Below, in pieces: positions 9,901 through 17,780 of a stretch of 64,000 nt of DNA. Source of the stretch: CAWDDG01 sp963801065 (GTDB lineage Bacteria > Actinomycetota > Actinomycetes > Jiangellales > Jiangellaceae); the NCBI GenBank assembly GCA_963801065.1, contig CAWDDG010000003.1, forward strand, positions 124,001-188,000, read 5' to 3'. Position 1 is the stretch's first letter. Each line of letters starts with the position of its first letter. The notes below the pieces were generated by a model. That model saw only the letters and a program-made list of their open reading frames with translations, was not told where the DNA came from and did no database searches. The position numbers were made by a program, and so were the translations under genes.

Positions 9901-10677
9901 GTCGTCGCGGAAGATCGGCAGCTTGGGATCGAACCCCCGCAGCTCGTCCCAGACGTCCCGCCGGACCAGCATCCCCGCACTGCCGACCGCGAGCACGTCC
10001 CTGGAGGTGTCGTGCTGGCCCTGGTCGTACTCCCGCTTCTCCAGACCCGTGTGCCGGCGGCCGCCACCGGTCATGGTGACGCCGACCTCCAGGAGCTGCC
10101 GCTCGTCGCGCCACCCCAGGACCTTGGGGCCGATGACCGCGGCGTCCGGACGCCGGACCGCGCACTCGAGGAGCCGCCGGAGCGCGTCCGGAGCGGGAGC
10201 GCAGTCATCGTGCAGGAGCCACACCCACTCGGCCTGATCCTGCCGGGTCGGATGGACGGGCGCGTGGTCGTCGGCCGCCTTCAGTCCGCCCTCGACCGCG
10301 GCGCCGAAGCCGGTCGAGGCCGGCATCGCGACGACGGCATGACCGCCCAGCGCGTCGGCGAGCAGCTGGGGGCTCGCGTCGCGGCTGCTGGTGTCGACGG
10401 CGACGATGCGATCGGGGGTGTGGTCGGATGCGGCGAGCGCCGCCAGCGTGCGCGGCAACCAGCGTTGGCCGTCGTGGGCGACCAGGACAGCGGTGACGTG
10501 GTGAGCCACCAGGGCTGCCGGATCGACCGGTAGCGGCTCGTACGGCTCGGCGAAGGCGTCGAGGGCCGAGTCGGACCCCAGCCCGGGGTCATCGTAGACA
10601 CTCGGCCCGCCAGGATCCTGGTAGACGCTCGGCGCACCGCCGCGCTGATCCGGCGGCGAGATCGGGTCGGTCGGCAT
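6976..10677 (-). CDS. Giant membrane glycosyltransferase, GT2 N-terminal domain
   Basis: A 1233-aa protein. Residues 1-35 are Pro/Gly/Asp rich; residues about 45-300 form a GT2 domain with TAVLVAHDGQRWLP, the nucleotide-sugar aspartates in WLLHDDCAP and the acceptor-side motif FRDDVDFGWR. A long polytopic part follows (about ten or more hydrophobic helices between about 420 and 820), then a probably extracytoplasmic domain with a last helix near 1090, ending in a Lys/Arg-rich tail. The architecture suggests use of a sugar donor in the cytoplasm coupled to a membrane-bound product. The exact product is not known. It is coupled to the DUF5719 gene and lies directly downstream of whiB2, a conserved actinobacterial arrangement. 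Confidence 0.88.
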   Translation of the reverse strand: MPTDPISPPDQRGGAPSVYQDPGGPSVYDDPGLGSDSALDAFAEPYEPLPVDPAALVAHHVTAVLVAHDGQRWLPRTLAALAASDHTPDRIVAVDTSSRDASPQLLADALGGHAVVAMPASTGFGAAVEGGLKAADDHAPVHPTRQDQAEWVWLLHDDCAPAPDALRRLLECAVRRPDAAVIGPKVLGWRDERQLLEVGVTMTGGGRRHTGLEKREYDQGQHDTSRDVLAVGSAGMLVRRDVWDELRGFDPKLPIFRDDVDFGWRVNLAGHLVVVHPEAVVYHAEAAAHGSRRLGATHDRAHLVDRRNALHVLLANAPAARFPFVFIRVVLGGLARAVGFLFGKQPALAAEEMFAVLAVVGRPVRMISARRARARTRRVAQADLRKFFPPRGQQLRHAGDTVLGLLTGTGSGYDLPGRSRAATPGTDDDDEPVEAESLLLRAVTRPSVLLVGGLVLLTLVASRGLIGGGRLTGGALLPAPGGAADLWSTYTQAWHGVGLGSPTAAPPYLAVVAVLGSVFRSPSFAVDVMLIGSVPLAGLTAYLLIRRVVASRWLRLWAAATYALLPATTGAIAAGRLGTAVATVLTPLIVLALARTLGPPGRPGPFRAAWSAGLLLAVTAAFVPLAWVVALVVAMVAIATVYGDRGSVLRIVAALAVTPVVLAPWTAQVLREPVLLVTEAGVPGPDLSDSALAPWAVLLQHPGGPGIAPVWLGLGVVLAAWAALFRPDRRVAVLAGWTVAGAALVLGLVVSRLPVTGPTLETPVAGWPGYPTVLVAGGLLVAGALGAEGARQRLSGASFGWRQPVAVVVVVLAAATPLVGAAWWLVRGADDPIERRDPTVLPAYVVDEGARPERVRTLVLSRADDGRVTYALLRQSGPRLGDAETGPAPEQNAALDVVVGDLVSDRGGADATSLAPFAARYVYLPAPADAELVDVLDTVPGLVRASAPEGAAMWQVSGKIARVTVLGGVNGPVTVPSTEVGAAGVIPPGPADRQLVLAERADPGWRATFAGQELEPVTVDGWAQGFTVPADGGEIEITHRGAERTGWLTAQLVAVVLAVVLALPGMRRVRGSVDGAADLDPDEPTSVEMPVYEATPAADLVPAGAVVAAPVQSRRRPAAPATPLPPEGPPQRSNTTAEVPVWPVGQTDRSTDLSARERPRRRSEAADPADAGNEKGPYVGRRAAGRGPGRRRATPAGDHAAEATEQPADPSGRRPARGGRRAKGRRKRNEGDT

Positions 10678-10778
10678 GCCTCGAAGGTGGTTCCGCTGTA
10701 GTCGAACCGGCGCGCGGAAGCCCCACGGCCGGGCTGCCCTACCCTACGCGGTCGGCGGACGAGGCGGCCCGCCGAGTG

Positions 10779-11036
10779 TCAGCCGGCCCGTTTCTTGAGC
10801 TTCCGCCGCTCGCGCTCCGACAGCCCGCCCCAGATGCCGAACCGTTCGTCGTGCATCAGCGCGTACTCGAGGCATTCCGAGCGCACCTCACAGCCCAGGC
10901 ACACCTTCTTCGCCTCCCGGGTGGACCCGCCCTTCTCCGGAAAGAAGGCCTCTGGGTCCGTCTGCGCGCACAGCGCGCGCTCCTGCCAGCTCAGCTCCTC
11001 GGCGTCGCCCGTGAGCAGGGTGTCCCACTCGTCCAC
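10779..11036 (-). CDS. whiB2: WhiB-family iron-sulfur transcription factor, WhiB2/WhmD type
   Basis: An 85-aa regulator. The four cluster cysteines are C23, C46, C49 and C55 (CxxCxxxxxC in the C-terminal three), followed by the beta-turn GIWGG at 67-71 and the basic tail ERRKLKKRAG that contacts DNA or sigma factor. WhiB2 (WhmD in M. smegmatis, WhiB in Streptomyces) is linked to septation and sporulation. The GTG at 11036 has a strong ribosome site (GGGAGG) about 7 nt upstream; further in-frame start codons to 11138 lie within the untranslated leader. A good -35/-10 pair lies at 11110-11138. Confidence 0.95.
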   Translation of the reverse strand: MDEWDTLLTGDAEELSWQERALCAQTDPEAFFPEKGGSTREAKKVCLGCEVRSECLEYALMHDERFGIWGGLSERERRKLKKRAG

Positions 11037-11109
11037 GGCTCGCCTCCCTCGACCCTTGTCCCCCGTGGCACGCCGCCAAGACGACGACGCACCGCACGAC
11101 ACGGATGAA

Positions 11110-11138
11110 ATTACATGCCTGCAATACGCTCCCGTCAA
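11110..11138 (-). promoter_or_regulatory. Candidate sigma-70-type promoter of whiB2
   Basis: On the minus strand TTGACG (11138-11133) and TGTAAT (11115-11110) are separated by 17 nt, an unusually clear pair in this GC-rich DNA. It would give a leader of about 65 nt before the whiB2 GTG. The rest of the 332-nt gap to fbiA shows no gene; a WhiA/BldD-type operator was not recognised. Confidence 0.55.
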
Positions 11139-11355
11139 GCAGATCCGTGCTATTGGAGCGAATCCGCGCGACTCCCCGCCGGCATCTCGGCGCGATCACG
11201 TCGACCACACGGGGCGAGTCGATGTCGTTCCCGACATGATCATCCGGGTGCCCCCGCGTCGGTTCGCGGTGGAAGCCCTGCCGGATGGGGCGAGTCGGTA
11301 ACCGGAGCGCGTACGGATGATCAAGTCGGTCGGTGGGCCGAGAGAAGGGCCGGTG

Positions 11356-11361
11356 TAGCGT
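11356..11361 (+). promoter_or_regulatory. Candidate leaderless -10 box of fbiA
   Basis: TAGCGT, 7 nt before the GTG at 11369. Confidence 0.5.
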
Positions 11362-11368
11362 CGCCGGC

Positions 11369-12319
11369 GTGCTGAGAATCACCGCGCTCGCCGGCGGAAT
11401 CGGAGCGGCGCGCTTCCTGCGCGGCCTGCTGCGCGCCGTGCCCGACGCCGATGTCGCCGTCATCGGCAACACCGCCGACGACATCACCCTGCACGGGCTG
11501 CACGTCAGCCCGGACCTCGACACAGTGATGTACACGCTCGGTGGCGGCATCCACGAGGGCCAGGGGTGGGGACGTGCGGACGAGACCTTCGTCGTCAAGG
11601 ACGAGCTGGCCGCATACGGGGCCGAACCGCAGTGGTTCGGCCTTGGCGACCGCGACCTCGCCACCCACGTGGTCCGGACCCAGATGCTCGGCGCGGGGTA
11701 TCCCCTGTCGGCCGTGACCGAGGCGCTCTGCGACCGGTGGCAACCCGGCGTCCGGCTGCTGCCGATGACCGACGACCGGGTCGAGACCCACGTCGTCGTC
11801 GACGAGGGCGACGGCGCCCGGGCGGTCCATTTCCAGGAGTGGTGGGTCCGCATGCACGCCAAGATCCCGGCAGAGCGGATCGTCGTCGTGGGGGTCGAGG
11901 CCGCAATGCCCGGCCCGGGGGTCCTGGAGGCGATCCAGGCCGCCGACGTCGTCCTGCTGCCGCCCTCGAACCCGGTCGTGAGCATCGGGCCGATCCTGGC
12001 CGTCGCCGGTGTGCGCGAAGCGGTCGCAGCGAGCTCGCCGGTCGTCGGACTCTCGCCGATCGTCGCCGGCGCTCCGGTCCGAGGCATGGCCGATGCGTGT
12101 CTCACCGCGATCGGCGTCGAGACGTCCGCCTCCGCCGTCGCCGGACTGTTCACGGACCTGTTGGACGGCTGGCTGGTCGACACGCGTGACGCCGACGCCG
12201 TCCCGGTGGTCGAGGCGAGCGGCGTGCGCTGCCGAGCCGTGCCGCTGCTGATGCGCGACATCGACGCGGCGGCCGCCATGGCCCGGGCGGCGCTCGACCT
12301 GGCCGAGTCACTGCGGTGA
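11369..12319 (+). CDS. fbiA: FbiA/CofD, phospho-(enol)pyruvate transferase of F420 synthesis
   Basis: Transfers the EPPG (or LPPG) 2-phospho-acyl moiety to the deazaflavin Fo, making (dehydro)F420-0 in the cytoplasm. The 316-aa protein starts VLRITALAGGIGAARFLRG, the typical CofD GGxGxARFLxG nucleotide loop. Also present are GNTADDITLHGLHVSPDLDTV, MTDDRVETHV and LPPSNPVVSIGPIL, all family signatures. The GTG at 11369 is preferred over the upstream 11333 start because the family begins at this point and a TAGCGT box is 7 nt away. The stop overlaps the fbiB start by 4 nt, so the two are coupled. Confidence 0.95.
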   Translation: MLRITALAGGIGAARFLRGLLRAVPDADVAVIGNTADDITLHGLHVSPDLDTVMYTLGGGIHEGQGWGRADETFVVKDELAAYGAEPQWFGLGDRDLATHVVRTQMLGAGYPLSAVTEALCDRWQPGVRLLPMTDDRVETHVVVDEGDGARAVHFQEWWVRMHAKIPAERIVVVGVEAAMPGPGVLEAIQAADVVLLPPSNPVVSIGPILAVAGVREAVAASSPVVGLSPIVAGAPVRGMADACLTAIGVETSASAVAGLFTDLLDGWLVDTRDADAVPVVEASGVRCRAVPLLMRDIDAAAAMARAALDLAESLR

Positions 12320-13623
12320 GCGGGTACGACGTCGTCGGCGTTCCCGGGCTACCCGAGGTCAGGGCCGGTGACGATCTGTCGGCGCTGCTCGCGGCCACCG
12401 TCGACGACCTGCGCGACGGCGACATCGTCGTCGTCACGAGCAAGGTGGTGAGCAAGGCCGAGGGGCGGGTACTGACCGGCGTCACCCGGGAGGACGCGAT
12501 CGACGCCGAGACCGAGTGGGTTGTGTCGGAATGGACGACGCCGCGTGGGCCGACCCGGATCGCGCGGACTCGGCACGGGTTCGTGCTGGCTGCGGCCGGT
12601 GTCGACGCCTCCAACGTGCCGGCCGGAAGTGTGGCCGTGCTTCCTTCCGACCCCGATGCGTCCGCGCGCCGGTTGCGTGCCGGCCTGCGTGACCGACTGG
12701 GCGTGGACATCGGTGTGGTCGTCACGGACACGGCGGGTCGGCCGTGGCGTGACGGTGTCATCGACGTCGCGGTAGGGGCAGCCGGCGTCGTCGTGTGCGA
12801 CGACCTGCGTGGGCGACGCGACGCGTTCGGCAACGAGCTCGAGGTGACGGTCGTGGCGGTCGCCGACGAGATTGCTGCCGCGTCGGAGCTCGTACGGACG
12901 AAGCTCGCGGGCATCCCGGTCGCGGTGGTGCGCGGGTTGGCTCGTCTCGTGACGACCGACGACGGTCCGGGCGTCGCGGCGCTGATCCGACCGGCCGAGG
13001 ACGACCGGTTCCGGCTCGGCACCCCGGAGGCCATGCGCGCCGCAGTATCTGCCCGGCGGACGGTGCGGGAGTTCACCGACGAGCCGGTCGACCCGGACGC
13101 GGTGCGCCGCGCGGTCGCGGCCGCTGTGACCGCGCCGGCCCCCCATCACACGACGCCCTGGCGCTTCGTCCTGGTCGAGTCCGAAACGACCCGGATCCGC
13201 CTGCTGGACGCGATGCTCGACGCCTGGGTCGTCGACCTGCGCGGCGACGGCTTCGACGAGGCGGCGATCGCACGACGCACGGCACGCGGTGAGGTGCTGC
13301 GGCGGGCACCGTACCTCGTCGTCCCCTGCCTGGTCGCCCACGGAGAACACGCGTATCCCGACGCGCGGCGCGCGGCGTCGGAGCGGGCCATGTTCCATCT
13401 CGCGATGGGCGCGGGCATCGAGAACCTGCTCGTCGCGCTCGCCGCGGAAGGGCTGGGCTCGGCGTGGGTCTCCTCGACGCTGTTCTGCCCCGAGATCGTG
13501 CGCGCCGTCCTGGAACTGCCCGACGACTGGCAGCCGATGGGAACCGTCGCCGTCGGCCACGCCTCCGCCCCGCCCCGCGACCGCCCGCCCCGCGACCCGG
13601 GTGATTTCATCGCTGTCCGCTGA
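12316..13623 (+). CDS. fbiB: FbiB, F420-0:gamma-glutamyl ligase fused to FMN nitroreductase domain
   Basis: A 435-aa bifunctional enzyme. Residues 1 to about 240 are the CofE gamma-glutamyl ligase (VVVTSKVVSKAEGR, TRHGFVLAAAGVDASNVP, VVVTDTAGRPWRDG), which adds glutamates to F420. Residues about 245-435 are an FMN-binding nitroreductase domain (SARRTVREFTDEPVD, AMGAGIENLLVALAAEGLG), which in mycobacteria reduces dehydro-F420-0. This fusion is the actinobacterial form; archaeal CofE lacks the second domain. The GTG start overlaps fbiA by 4 nt. Confidence 0.95.
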   Translation: MSGYDVVGVPGLPEVRAGDDLSALLAATVDDLRDGDIVVVTSKVVSKAEGRVLTGVTREDAIDAETEWVVSEWTTPRGPTRIARTRHGFVLAAAGVDASNVPAGSVAVLPSDPDASARRLRAGLRDRLGVDIGVVVTDTAGRPWRDGVIDVAVGAAGVVVCDDLRGRRDAFGNELEVTVVAVADEIAAASELVRTKLAGIPVAVVRGLARLVTTDDGPGVAALIRPAEDDRFRLGTPEAMRAAVSARRTVREFTDEPVDPDAVRRAVAAAVTAPAPHHTTPWRFVLVESETTRIRLLDAMLDAWVVDLRGDGFDEAAIARRTARGEVLRRAPYLVVPCLVAHGEHAYPDARRAASERAMFHLAMGAGIENLLVALAAEGLGSAWVSSTLFCPEIVRAVLELPDDWQPMGTVAVGHASAPPRDRPPRDPGDFIAVR

Positions 13624-13658
13624 CCCGTGCCCACGTTTGCCATGGGCGCAAGTCCGGC

Positions 13659-13750
13659 GTGGCACGCTGGGCGACGTTGGTGGCACGCCTCACCGTCGTT
13701 GAGGTGGGCGCTTTGCCCGAGTCTGTGGAACCGCTGAGCGTGCCACGCCG
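13659..13750 (+). repeat. Intergenic repeat R1, diverged copy 2
   Basis: Same layout as copies 1 and 3: TGGCACGC at 13660 and again at 13681, a conserved GTGGA block near the right end and a closing GCGTGCCA (13738-13745). Internal sequence has drifted to roughly 60 percent by eye. It lies between the convergent 3' ends of fbiB and the AlkA-like gene, where it could act as a bidirectional terminator. Confidence 0.65.
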
Positions 13751-13762
13751 GGGGACGAGAGC

Positions 13763-14680
13763 TCAGAACCTCCGGTAGTCGCGGATCGGCATCCGGGGAC
13801 CACGCCGGGGTGGCATCACCCCGGCGCTGGCGAGCAGCATGCAGACGCGATGGCGGTGGCCCGCGTAGGGCTCGAGGAGCTCGAGCATCCGGGCGTCGTC
13901 GGCACGCTCCTCACCTGCCAGGGAGTACGCGACCAGGCGAGGCAGGTGGTAGTCGCCGACGGAGACCGCGTCGGGGTCCCCGAGCGCCCGCTGCCGGACC
14001 TCTGCCGCCGTCCATGGCCCCACGCCGGGGACGGCCTGGAGCCGGCGATCGGCCTCGACGGTCGTCATGCCGGCGATCTCCTCCAGCCGCGCGGCAACCC
14101 GGGCGGCCCGGACGATCGTGCGCGACCGATCCGGCCCGACTCCGGACCGGTGCCATTCCCAAGACGGCAGGATCGCCCACTGCCGCGCCGACGGCACGAC
14201 CCGCAAGCCGGCCGGCCCGGGGCCCGGGGCCGGCTCACCGAAGCGGAGCAGCAGCGACCGCCACCCCCGCCACGCCTCCTGACCGGTGACCTTCTGCTCG
14301 AGAACCGCGGGAACGAGTGCCTCCATGACCTGCCCGGTCCGCCCGAGGCGCAGGCCGGCGTGCCGCCGATGTGCCCTGACGAGAAGCGGATGCGACGGCC
14401 GGAACCCCGCCGGGTCGTCGTCGGCACCCAGCCAGCTCGGCAACGCGTCGAGCACCCACGGTGCGCCCGGCCCCCACGCGGCGGCCACGACGTTCCCCTC
14501 GTCGAGACGCGTCGTTACCCGAAGCGTCGTCGGGCCGTCTGGCGTTCGGCAGGTGCGCCACACGGAACCGTCCGGCATGATCCGGTGGGCAGGGTCGTTG
14601 CGGCCGCGTCTGTGCACTCCGAGGGTCGCGGCGACGTCGACCGGCCACGGCGGCTTCCAAACCCGTTCGAGTGCCCGCAC
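13763..14680 (-). CDS. DNA-3-methyladenine glycosylase, AlkA/HhH-GPD family
   Basis: A 305-aa base-excision-repair glycosylase. The helix-hairpin-helix is LQAVPGVGPWTAAEV with PGVGPWTA at 218-225, followed by the catalytic aspartate D243 in VGDYHL. LVPAVLEQKVTGQEAWRGWR (122-141) is the typical preceding helix pair. The N-terminal 90 residues form the AlkA-type TBP-like domain. It probably removes alkylated purines; the exact substrate range is not readable. GTG start at 14680; it diverges from the DUF3105 gene 68 nt away. Confidence 0.92.
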   Translation of the reverse strand: MRALERVWKPPWPVDVAATLGVHRRGRNDPAHRIMPDGSVWRTCRTPDGPTTLRVTTRLDEGNVVAAAWGPGAPWVLDALPSWLGADDDPAGFRPSHPLLVRAHRRHAGLRLGRTGQVMEALVPAVLEQKVTGQEAWRGWRSLLLRFGEPAPGPGPAGLRVVPSARQWAILPSWEWHRSGVGPDRSRTIVRAARVAARLEEIAGMTTVEADRRLQAVPGVGPWTAAEVRQRALGDPDAVSVGDYHLPRLVAYSLAGEERADDARMLELLEPYAGHRHRVCMLLASAGVMPPRRGPRMPIRDYRRF

Positions 14681-14748
14681 GGAACCATCCTGGCCTGCCG
14701 TCCGTAGAATCCCTCGACCGCACCGACGACGGAGAGCGAAGCGCGACT

Positions 14749-15483
14749 GTGGCGAAGAACAGCAAGAAGCCCGCGAAGAGGCCCGAAACCGCCAGGCGCG
14801 AGAAGCTCGAGGCGATGCGCCGGGAGCAGCGCGCGTCCGAGCGTCGCCGCACCATGCTCTTCGTCGGCGTCGCCGTCGTGGTGGCGCTCGGGCTGGTCAC
14901 CGCCGCGGCCCTGCCGCTGGTCCGCAACTGGCTCGACGACCCCGCCCGCCGCGACTGGTCGGACTTCGGCGTCGCCTTGTCGGCGGCCTCGTGCGACCCG
15001 GTCGTCGAGGAGGCGCAGACCGGCAACTTCGACCACCGTCCGGACGGCGAGGCGATCGAGTACACCTCGGCGCCGCCGACGTCCGGCCCGCACTACGCCG
15101 TGCCCGCGGCGTTCACCCGGAAGTTCTACACGCCGTCGGACCGTCCCGAGATCGAGCGGCTCGTGCACAACCTCGAGCACGGGTACACCATCCTGTGGTA
15201 CGACCCGGCGGTCCTCGACGACCAGGAGTCCACGCTGCGCGACCTCGCGACCAAGGTGACCGACGAGGAGGGCGAGCTGGTCGAAGCCGCCGGCGGAAAG
15301 TTCCTGGTGGCGCCCTGGGACACCTCCCGCGGCGCGTTCCCGGACGGCAAGTCCTACGCGCTGACGCACTGGGGTGCCGAGCAGGGCTTCAAGCAGTACT
15401 GCGGCGATCTGTCCGGCGAGGCGGTGCGCGACTTCGTGACGGACCACCCGGTGAGCGACTCGCCCGAGCCGTTAGGCGTGTAG
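14749..15483 (+). CDS. DUF3105 family membrane-anchored protein
   Basis: A 244-aa protein with a Lys/Arg-rich cytoplasmic N-terminus (1-40), one transmembrane helix (about 43-65, LFVGVAVVVALGLVTAAALP) and an outside domain. The DUF3105 hallmarks are TSGPHYAVPAAF, RLVHNLEHGYTILWY and a late FKQYCGD. The conserved His residues in SGPHY and HNLEHG suggest a metal site, but the function is unknown. The GTG at 14749 follows GGAGAGCG by about 10 nt, and a TAGAAT box at 14704-14709 could be the -10. Confidence 0.9.
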   Translation: MAKNSKKPAKRPETARREKLEAMRREQRASERRRTMLFVGVAVVVALGLVTAAALPLVRNWLDDPARRDWSDFGVALSAASCDPVVEEAQTGNFDHRPDGEAIEYTSAPPTSGPHYAVPAAFTRKFYTPSDRPEIERLVHNLEHGYTILWYDPAVLDDQESTLRDLATKVTDEEGELVEAAGGKFLVAPWDTSRGAFPDGKSYALTHWGAEQGFKQYCGDLSGEAVRDFVTDHPVSDSPEPLGV

Positions 15484-15509
15484 CAGCCCTTTGTCGGGGA
15501 TCGGACGCG

Positions 15510-15613
15510 CGGATGCTCCGGCGGGCTCCGCGGGCCGTGGCGGAAAGCATGCCACGGCCCGCTCTTTAGACGCCCGCCTCCGCAGCCGCCCGCCCGACCC
15601 GCCGGAGCATCCG
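15510..15613. terminator. Nested inverted repeat / bidirectional terminator
   Basis: Two stems are nested in the 165-nt gap between the convergent DUF3105 gene and the guanylyltransferase gene. The inner stem has perfect 10-nt arms (15532-15541 and 15551-15560) around a 9-nt loop and is followed by CTCTTT. The outer arms (15510-15525 and 15598-15613) are perfect 16-mers, CGGATGCTCCGGCGGG and its complement, about 70 nt apart. The inner hairpin looks like an intrinsic terminator for the DUF3105 gene; the outer arms could make a cruciform. Confidence 0.7.
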
Positions 15614-15648
15614 CCCTTCCGACCCGGCCGTGATCGCTCGGCGACCAG

Positions 15649-16671
15649 TCAGGTGAGCCGCGCGCCAGGTTCGGGGCGAGCACCTGACGGAACCTCGACG
15701 CCGTCGGCGACGATGACGCCATCCAGGACGGCATCGGCGCCGATGCGGACCTTGCGGCCGACGGCGCTGGCCCGCACGACGGCGCCCGCACCGACGTTCG
15801 CGCCGTCCAGCAGGACCGAGCCGTCGACGACAGCTCCAGCACCGACCACGGCGTCGACGCCGACGCAGGTACCGCCGGTGAGCCTCGCATCGGCCGCGAC
15901 GTCAGCGCCCTCGAGGAGGAGGACCTCGCCCGCCGGACCGGGCCGGGCGGGCGCGTCGACCAGGCCGAGCACGACGTCGGCGCAGCCTCGGACGTACGAC
16001 TCCGGTGTCCCGAGGTCACGCCAGTACGAGCGGTCCACGACGCCGAGCACGTGGGCTCCGGCGGAGAGCAGGCCGGGGAAGGTCTCGCGTTCCACACTGA
16101 CCGCCCGGCCGGACGGTATGGCGTCGACGACAGCGCGCCGGAAGACATAGCAGCCGGCGTTGATCTGATCGGTGACGGGCTCAGGCACCTTCTCCAGGAA
16201 CGCGATCACCCTGCCCGCCGCGTCGGTGGGCACGCATCCGTAGGCCCGGGCGTCGTCGACCCTGGTCAGATAGAGGGTCGCGTCGGCGCCTGCGGCTTCG
16301 TGCGCCGCGATCTGGGCTCGGATGTCGTGTCCGTCGATGACGTCGCCGTTGAAGACGAGGACCGGGTCGTCCTCAGCGCTCCGCAGGTGAGCAGCCGCAT
16401 TCCGGATCGCGCCCCCGGTTCCCAGGGGTTCGTCCTCGACCGCGTAATCGACGCGCACGTCGAGCCGCGAGCCGTCGCCGAGCGCGTCCGCGAAGACCAC
16501 GGCGCGGTACGACGTCGCCAGCACGATGTGGTCGACGCCTGCTTCCCGCGCCCGGACGATCTGATGGACGACGAGCGGCACGCCCGCGACAGGAAGCATC
16601 GGCTTCGGCAGGCGGTCGGTCAGCGGTCGCAGCCGGGTGCCCAACCCGCCGACCAGAAGGATCGCCTCCAT
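15649..16671 (-). CDS. Mannose-1-phosphate guanylyltransferase-like NDP-sugar pyrophosphorylase
   Basis: A 340-aa nucleotidyltransferase. The N-terminal domain starts EAILLVGGLGTRLRPLT (residues 2-18; signature GGxGTRLRPLT) with KPMLPVAG next and the metal-binding FNGDVIDG near residue 108. The C-terminal third (about 245-335) is a left-handed beta-helix of hexapeptide repeats (VLLDGANVGAGAVVRASAVG). By position before an LCP gene and by similarity it corresponds to mycobacterial manC/rmlA2 (Rv3264c), which makes GDP-mannose; a glucose-1-P substrate cannot be excluded. A TACGCT box lies 9 nt before the ATG. Confidence 0.88.
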   Translation of the reverse strand: MEAILLVGGLGTRLRPLTDRLPKPMLPVAGVPLVVHQIVRAREAGVDHIVLATSYRAVVFADALGDGSRLDVRVDYAVEDEPLGTGGAIRNAAAHLRSAEDDPVLVFNGDVIDGHDIRAQIAAHEAAGADATLYLTRVDDARAYGCVPTDAAGRVIAFLEKVPEPVTDQINAGCYVFRRAVVDAIPSGRAVSVERETFPGLLSAGAHVLGVVDRSYWRDLGTPESYVRGCADVVLGLVDAPARPGPAGEVLLLEGADVAADARLTGGTCVGVDAVVGAGAVVDGSVLLDGANVGAGAVVRASAVGRKVRIGADAVLDGVIVADGVEVPSGARPEPGARLT

Positions 16672-16752
16672 GGCCGCAGCAGCGTAACCTCCGGCCCGGT
16701 TACGGTGTGAGATCCTGCTGAGTACGGCCTAGCATGATCACCCCGGAAGACC

Positions 16753-17775
16753 ATGGACGACGCGATCGATCACGGCACAGAGCAGACTGACGAGAACCCC
16801 GCCCGGCGCCACCGCGTGCGCCGGGTCCTGGTGATCTCGCTGATCGCGCTGCTCGCCGTCGTGCTGAGCCTGTTCGGCGCAACGTGGTGGGTCGTTCGCG
16901 ACGTGTCCAACAGCATCGAGCGGATCCCGGGCGCGTTCGAGATCCCGGAGGAGAAACGGCCGGAGAAGACCGAAGACGGCAGCATGAACATCCTGCTCGC
17001 CGGGCTGGACGGCGCGTATGAGGGCCACGCACGCACCGACGCCGTGATGGTCGTGCACATCGACCAGAGCCGGGAGCACGCCTTCGTCGTCTCGATCCCC
17101 CGGGACGCATGGGTGCCGATCCCGGGGCACGGCAAAAGCAAGATCAACGCTGCCTACGCATTCGGTGGGCCGGCGTTGTACGTCCAGACCGTCGAGCAAC
17201 TGACAGACCTGCGCATGGACCATCTGGCCGTCATCGACTGGAGCGGGTTCCGGTCGATGACCGACGCGCTCGGCGGCGTCGAGCTCACCTTCGCCGAGCC
17301 TGTCGTCACGTACGACGGCACGACGTACGAGGCGGGCACACACACCCTCAGCGGCGACGAGGCGCTGCAGTACGTGCGCGAGCGCAAGGCACTTCCCGCC
17401 GGGGACTTCGACCGGGTCAAGCGCCAGCAGAATTACCTGCGGGCGCTGATGCACGCGCTGTTGAGCCGGGACACCCTCTCCGACCCCGGCCGGCTGATGG
17501 ACGTCGCCGGTACCATCGGCGAGGCTGCGCGGGTGGACGACGAGCTCTCTGCCACCGACATGGTCCGCATCGGACTGTCGCTTCGCGGCCTGCGTGCCGA
17601 GGACGTCACATTCCTCACCGTGCCGACCGATGGGACGGGTTGGGCCGGGTCAGCCAGCATCGTCAACTACGACCAGGAGAACGCGCGTCTGCTGTGGACG
17701 GCCGTCCGCGACGGCGACGTCGAGTCGTTCCTGGCGGCGCACGACGACCTGGTGACCGGCGAGACTGTCCGCTGA
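16753..17775 (+). CDS. LCP (LytR-CpsA-Psr) family cell-wall glycopolymer ligase
   Basis: A 340-aa type II membrane protein: short cytoplasmic N-terminus with basic residues, one helix (about 25-47), then the LCP domain. Signatures are NILLAGLD, RTDAVMVVHID, VSIPRDAWVPIPGHGKSKINAAYAFGG (split here for length: VSIPRDAW, then GKSKINAAYAF), DALGGVEL and LQYVRERK followed by DFDRVKRQQ. The Arg and Asp residues bind the polyprenyl pyrophosphate of the donor. The family transfers glycopolymers from undecaprenyl-PP to peptidoglycan. It is one of three LCP genes here and matches Rv3267 by position. Confidence 0.93.
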   Translation: MDDAIDHGTEQTDENPARRHRVRRVLVISLIALLAVVLSLFGATWWVVRDVSNSIERIPGAFEIPEEKRPEKTEDGSMNILLAGLDGAYEGHARTDAVMVVHIDQSREHAFVVSIPRDAWVPIPGHGKSKINAAYAFGGPALYVQTVEQLTDLRMDHLAVIDWSGFRSMTDALGGVELTFAEPVVTYDGTTYEAGTHTLSGDEALQYVRERKALPAGDFDRVKRQQNYLRALMHALLSRDTLSDPGRLMDVAGTIGEAARVDDELSATDMVRIGLSLRGLRAEDVTFLTVPTDGTGWAGSASIVNYDQENARLLWTAVRDGDVESFLAAHDDLVTGETVR

Positions 17776-17780
17776 ATGCC

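Noticed and set aside
6601..10533. 1310-aa open frame on the plus strand
   Set aside because: It lies entirely opposite the GT2 and DUF5719 genes, is Arg/Gly/Pro rich with no motif, and is a typical high-GC shadow frame.
11066..11075. Single TGGCACGC octamer near whiB2
   Set aside because: Matches one unit of R1 only; without the second unit and closing inverse it is probably chance.
11037..11368. Possible regulatory RNA between whiB2 and fbiA
   Set aside because: No stable conserved structure was recognised; only promoter elements are supportable.
10888..12279. 463-aa minus-strand frame over fbiA
   Set aside because: Ser/Thr/Arg-rich and opposite the well-supported fbiA; no family signature.
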